From Candidatus Saccharibacteria bacterium UBA2866 (lineage in GTDB: Bacteria > Patescibacteriota > Saccharimonadia > Saccharimonadales > Saccharimonadaceae), in assembly GCA_002350545.1 (NCBI GenBank), contig DEEY01000020.1, positions 24,894-32,861 of the forward strand: a stretch of DNA of 7,968 nucleotides, read 5' to 3'. The position numbers and the translations under genes were made by a program. Positions 5,926-7,968 of the stretch are shown here, piece after piece; the stretch's first letter is position 1; each line of letters opens with the position of its first letter. The notes beneath the pieces are model-generated. The model ran no database searches. It saw only the letters and a list, made by a program, of their open reading frames with translations, and was not told where the DNA came from.

Positions 5926-5953
5926 TTGACTTTTTTTATAATCATGGTATAAT
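5926..5953 (+). promoter_or_regulatory. Promoter of the 152-aa orphan gene
   Basis: TTGACT (5926-5931), a 16-base spacer beginning with six T's and ATAAT, then TATAAT (5948-5953). It closely matches the promoter at 6505. It lies inside the longest possible reading frame of the gene, which shows that an ATG at 5916 is not the start. Confidence 0.85.
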
Positions 5954-5999
5954 GGTTATAGTCGTTAAGGCTAGTTTTTATTTTATAGGGAGGGTTAAA

Positions 6000-6458
6000 A
6001 TGAAAAGAAGAAGCACATTAATAGCACCAGAGGTCACGGGGATTAAGGAAGTCAATGAAAAGCTACCTATTGGGTGGCGAGTCGACAAATCTGAAACAAA
6101 GATCTCCGAACGCGGCGTCAAAGTGATACTTAAATATCACCCTAATTTTGGTAATGATAAGGAAGACCGCAGTAAGACTTTTGAGTTCTCGAACGAGGAG
6201 TTAGAGGCGATTAGACTGAAGAGTCAGCCTAACAACGTCTTTGACAAAATCGGGCTAATCAGGGCTCTGTCGCGTACCGCCCAGGATAAAATCATGGCGG
6301 ACGTCAACAAGAGAGCATTTGATTGCTACCACGAAAACGGTCTGGATAAGACAGTTGAGCTGTTCGAAACGGACCCGAAAATCAATTATCTGCTGCGTGG
6401 TTTTGCACTCTACGAGGCAAAGCTGACAAAAATCAACGCTTCGGCCTCAATCTACTAG
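6000..6458 (+). CDS. Orphan protein of 152 aa, function unknown
   Basis: No family is recognised. The start is set at the ATG at 6000 because GGGAGGG (5988-5994) precedes it by 5 nt and the promoter (5926-5953) lies upstream; an in-frame ATG at 5916 would place the start before the promoter. The protein begins MKRRSTLIAPEVTGI and looks soluble, with no signal peptide or membrane helix. Residues about 20-70 seem beta-rich (GWRVDKSETKISERGVKVIL), while residues 70-145 are predominantly helical and charged (FSNEELEAIRLK; KIGLIRALSRTAQDKIMADV). It is a single-gene unit with its own promoter and terminator, divergent from rpsJ. The promoter, Shine-Dalgarno and terminator make a real, well-expressed gene likely. 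Being sited among EF-G, S10 and EF-Tu does not itself show a translation role. Confidence 0.88.
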   Translation: MKRRSTLIAPEVTGIKEVNEKLPIGWRVDKSETKISERGVKVILKYHPNFGNDKEDRSKTFEFSNEELEAIRLKSQPNNVFDKIGLIRALSRTAQDKIMADVNKRAFDCYHENGLDKTVELFETDPKINYLLRGFALYEAKLTKINASASIY

Positions 6459-6464
6459 CAATTC

Positions 6465-6491
6465 GGCGGCCTAAATAGGTCGCCATTTTTT
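6465..6491 (+). terminator. Terminator of the 152-aa orphan gene
   Basis: GGCGGCCT (6465-6472) pairs with AGGTCGCC (6477-6484), with one G-U pair and an AAAT loop, followed by ATTTTTT. It begins 7 bases after the stop codon. Confidence 0.9.
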
Positions 6492-6504
6492 CGTTGTAAA
6501 ACTA

Positions 6505-6533
6505 TTGACTTTTTTTATAATGTGTGGTATAAT
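6505..6533 (+). promoter_or_regulatory. Promoter of the 137-aa orphan gene
   Basis: TTGACT (6505-6510), a 17-base spacer of T's, ATAAT and GTGTGG, then TATAAT (6528-6533). It is nearly the same as the promoter at 5926. The leader contains a short hairpin, GTTAGCC (6543-6549) with GGTTAAT. Confidence 0.85.
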
Positions 6534-6590
6534 AATGTCAGAGTTAGCCATTATCGGTTAATCGTTTTTTACATGGAAGGTGGTGGCAAA

Positions 6591-7004
6591 ATGAACACAG
6601 AAGTAATGATGGAAGTAGAATACCCCAGAATCAGCAAGAGTGATGATGTGGAAGTGAATATCAACTTCTTCATCCAAAATTACTCAGAGGAAGACAACAA
6701 GTCAAAAAAATTGTTGGACAACATAATGCTAATTATTCCGAAGGAAGAGCTCGTAGCTGTCCTGAATGGAAATCCCGAGAGCATGTTACTGTCCAGAAAC
6801 AATTGTTATGATAGAGTAAGCAACATTCTGACAAACGACTGCTACTCCTGTCCTCCAGAGAGCAAAGTCTGGGAGATACTGAGGGGCTCTTATAGTAAAT
6901 GCTACGATGAGCTTAGGAGTCTTGCATTATGCGATGCCGCTATGGCGTTAATGCACGATAAAAGCTTTCAGGGGGAAGAAGAGACATCGCTCATCTTCGC
7001 CTGA
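6591..7004 (+). CDS. Orphan protein of 137 aa, cysteine-containing, function unknown
   Basis: No family is recognised. The ATG at 6591 is preferred: AAGGTGG (6577-6583) lies about 7 nt upstream, whereas the longer in-frame ATG at 6522 overlaps the promoter. The protein starts MNTEVMMEVEYPRI, is acidic, and has no signal peptide or membrane helix. A first part (about 1-70) includes the hydrophobic stretch NIMLIIPKEELVAVL. The second part is helical and holds five cysteines (NNCYDRV, NDCYSCPPESK, SKCYDEL, ALCDAA), in principle enough for a metal site, though the spacing fits no motif I know. The stop is TGA; reading through it would run into the terminator within about eleven codons. It is a single-gene unit like its neighbour at 6000 and uses almost the same promoter. 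No sequence similarity to that neighbour is obvious by eye. Confidence 0.88.
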   Translation: MNTEVMMEVEYPRISKSDDVEVNINFFIQNYSEEDNKSKKLLDNIMLIIPKEELVAVLNGNPESMLLSRNNCYDRVSNILTNDCYSCPPESKVWEILRGSYSKCYDELRSLALCDAAMALMHDKSFQGEEETSLIFA

Positions 7005-7024
7005 GCATACACCCTTCCTTGGTG

Positions 7025-7062
7025 GCGGCCTGATTAATTTCAGGCCGCTCTTCATTTTTTTT
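7025..7062 (+). terminator. Terminator of the 137-aa orphan gene
   Basis: GCGGCCTG (7025-7032) pairs perfectly with CAGGCCGC (7041-7048) around an 8-base A/T loop. The eight-T run (7055-7062) begins 6 bases after the stem, slightly further than usual. Confidence 0.8.
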
Positions 7063-7081
7063 ATTTCGTAAAAATAACCTC

Positions 7082-7110
7082 TTTACAAATCGTGAAAAAT
7101 AGTCTAAAAT
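7082..7110 (+). promoter_or_regulatory. tuf promoter
   Basis: TTTACA (7082-7087), a 17-base spacer and TAAAAT (7105-7110). It differs from the T-run promoters of the two orphan genes upstream. The predicted start near 7117 gives a leader of about 60 nt. Confidence 0.7.
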
Positions 7111-7115
7111 AGTCT
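7096..7115 (+). repeat. Perfect tandem 10-bp repeat over the tuf -10 region
   Basis: AAAATAGTCT occurs twice back to back (7096-7105 and 7106-7115). The copies cover the end of the spacer, the -10 box and the bases just after it, so it may be a binding site or a chance or slippage duplication. Confidence 0.7.
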
Positions 7116-7123
7116 ATGTAGAG

Positions 7124-7151
7124 TTGGAGCTGGTTTTTATTAGCGCTCCAA
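7124..7151 (+). promoter_or_regulatory. Hairpin in the tuf leader
   Basis: TTGGAGC (7124-7130) pairs perfectly with GCTCCAA (7145-7151) around a 14-base loop. It lies near the predicted transcript 5' end, upstream of the Shine-Dalgarno, and may stabilise the mRNA. No T run follows the stem, so it is not a terminator. Confidence 0.5.
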
Positions 7152-7177
7152 ACATTAATAACATAAAAGGAGATTGA

Positions 7178-7968
7178 ATGGCAAATTTTGACCGTTCCAA
7201 GCCACATATTAATGTGGGTACTATGGGCCACGTCGACCATGGTAAAACGACTTTAACTGCTGCGATTACGAACGTACTCGCGAAGAGACTACCTTCCGAC
7301 GTGAACAAGGCAGTCGCTTATGATCAAATCGATAACGCCCCTGAAGAGAAGGCTCGTGGTATTACCATCGCTACTTCCCACCAGGAGTATGAGTCTGAAA
7401 AGCGCCACTACGCACACGTAGATATGCCAGGCCACGCAGACTACATTAAGAACATGATTACCGGTGCCGCTCAGGTAGATGGTGCTATCTTGGTTGTTGC
7501 AGCCAATGATGGTCCTTTGCCACAGACTCGTGAGCACGTACTTTTGGCTCACCAGGTGAATGTACCAAAAATCATCGTGTTTTTGAATAAGATGGACTTG
7601 GCTGACCCAGAGCTAGTTGAGCTCGTCGAGATGGATGTACGTGATCTTTTGAACAAGTACGGTTTCGATGGCGACAACGCTCCTATCATCAAGGGTTCTG
7701 CTACTAAGGCTCTAGAAGGTGATAAGGAAAATGAAGATGCTATCATGGAACTCGTCACTGCGATGGATGAATACTTTGACATCCCTGAGCACGATCTTGA
7801 CAAACCATTCTTGATGCCAGTTGAGGACGTATTCTCAATCAAGGGTCGTGGTACTGTTGCTACTGGCCGTATCGAAACTGGTGTCATCCACGTTGGTGAC
7901 GAGGTTGAGCTGCTCGGTCTTGGTGAGGACAAGAAGTCTGTTGTTACAGGTGTTGAGATGTTCCGCAA
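7178..7968 (+). CDS. tuf: Elongation factor Tu, N-terminal two-thirds (3' end outside the window)
   Basis: EF-Tu carries aminoacyl-tRNA to the ribosome as a GTP complex. The frame is open from ATG 7178 to the window end, giving 263 of the usual ~395 residues. Visible signatures are G1 GHVDHGKTT (17-25), switch I with ARGITI (59-64), G3 DMPGHADY (82-89) with the catalytic His86, and G4 NKMD (137-140). The start of domain II follows (GRGTVATGRIETG). In G3 the common DCPGH is DMPGH, so the usual cysteine is Met83 (7424-7426). AAAAGGAG precedes the ATG by about 6 nt. It is a separate unit with its own promoter, leader hairpin and the tandem repeat at its -10. Domain III and the 3' end are not visible. 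Confidence 0.98.
   Translation, partial: MANFDRSKPHINVGTMGHVDHGKTTLTAAITNVLAKRLPSDVNKAVAYDQIDNAPEEKARGITIATSHQEYESEKRHYAHVDMPGHADYIKNMITGAAQVDGAILVVAANDGPLPQTREHVLLAHQVNVPKIIVFLNKMDLADPELVELVEMDVRDLLNKYGFDGDNAPIIKGSATKALEGDKENEDAIMELVTAMDEYFDIPEHDLDKPFLMPVEDVFSIKGRGTVATGRIETGVIHVGDEVELLGLGEDKKSVVTGVEMFR

Noticed and set aside
5916..5999. A 28-residue N-terminal extension of the 152-aa protein
   Set aside because: The promoter -35 and -10 lie inside it, and a strong Shine-Dalgarno precedes the ATG at 6000.
6522..6590. A 23-residue N-terminal extension of the 137-aa protein
   Set aside because: It begins within the promoter spacer; the ATG at 6591 has a suitable Shine-Dalgarno.
6950..7036. 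TGA read as glycine, extending the 137-aa protein
   Set aside because: The extension would run into the terminator hairpin, no internal TGA is seen in the core genes, and TGA also ends the 661-1080 gene in a normal ATGA overlap.
1..7968. tRNA or rRNA genes, CRISPR arrays, transposases or phage genes
   Set aside because: I looked for cloverleaf arms, regularly spaced repeats and transposase or integrase signatures and saw none.

Overview
The window looks like a compact bacterial chromosome segment, most likely from a Patescibacteria/CPR lineage and possibly Saccharibacteria. This is inferred from the gene set (GatCAB subunits, EF-G, S10, EF-Tu in short, tightly packed units), the low-to-medium G+C, and a small membrane-anchored W-x-x-H-K-x-R-N-x-x-A-H protein of a type I associate with CPR genomes. 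TGA acts as a stop (end of the 661 gene and of the 6591 gene) and no internal TGA is seen in the core genes, which argues against the TGA=Gly code of Gracilibacteria/Absconditabacteria. No database search was possible, so the taxon is an inference.

Layout, left to right. (1) Positions 1-2594: a co-directional, translationally coupled operon: the C-terminal part of gatA, a 139-aa membrane-anchored HEPN-like protein, then gatB. The first junction overlaps by 1 base and the second by 4. gatB carries an in-frame, G+C-rich palindromic insertion at 2054-2174 with 15-bp perfect terminal inverted repeats. (2) Positions 2583-2982: a 388-bp gap with no convincing gene. It has a near-consensus promoter on the gatB stop, several RNA helices including two mutually exclusive ones, and a terminator-like hairpin: a candidate ncRNA or leader RNA of about 280 nt. 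A second promoter for fusA is fused to the hairpin. (3) Positions 2983-5079: fusA (EF-G), closed by an intrinsic terminator. (4) Positions 5132-7062: three small single-gene units (43, 152 and 137 aa, none recognised), each with a near-identical TTGACT...TATAAT promoter and its own terminator. rpsJ (S10) lies between the first two on the opposite strand, under a promoter built into a 10-bp inverted repeat. (5) From 7082: the tuf promoter, a leader hairpin and the first two-thirds of tuf (EF-Tu), cut by the window end.

Functionally the core genes supply protein synthesis: Gln-tRNA/Asn-tRNA amidation (GatA, GatB), translocation (EF-G), the 30S subunit (S10) and aminoacyl-tRNA delivery (EF-Tu). 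The classical str/S10 arrangement is broken up here: fusA, rpsJ and tuf are separate transcription units, one of them inverted, with orphan genes in between. The best candidates for something undescribed are the translated palindromic element in gatB, the HEPN-like protein coupled to GatA/GatB, the candidate RNA upstream of fusA, and the three orphan genes that share one promoter design.
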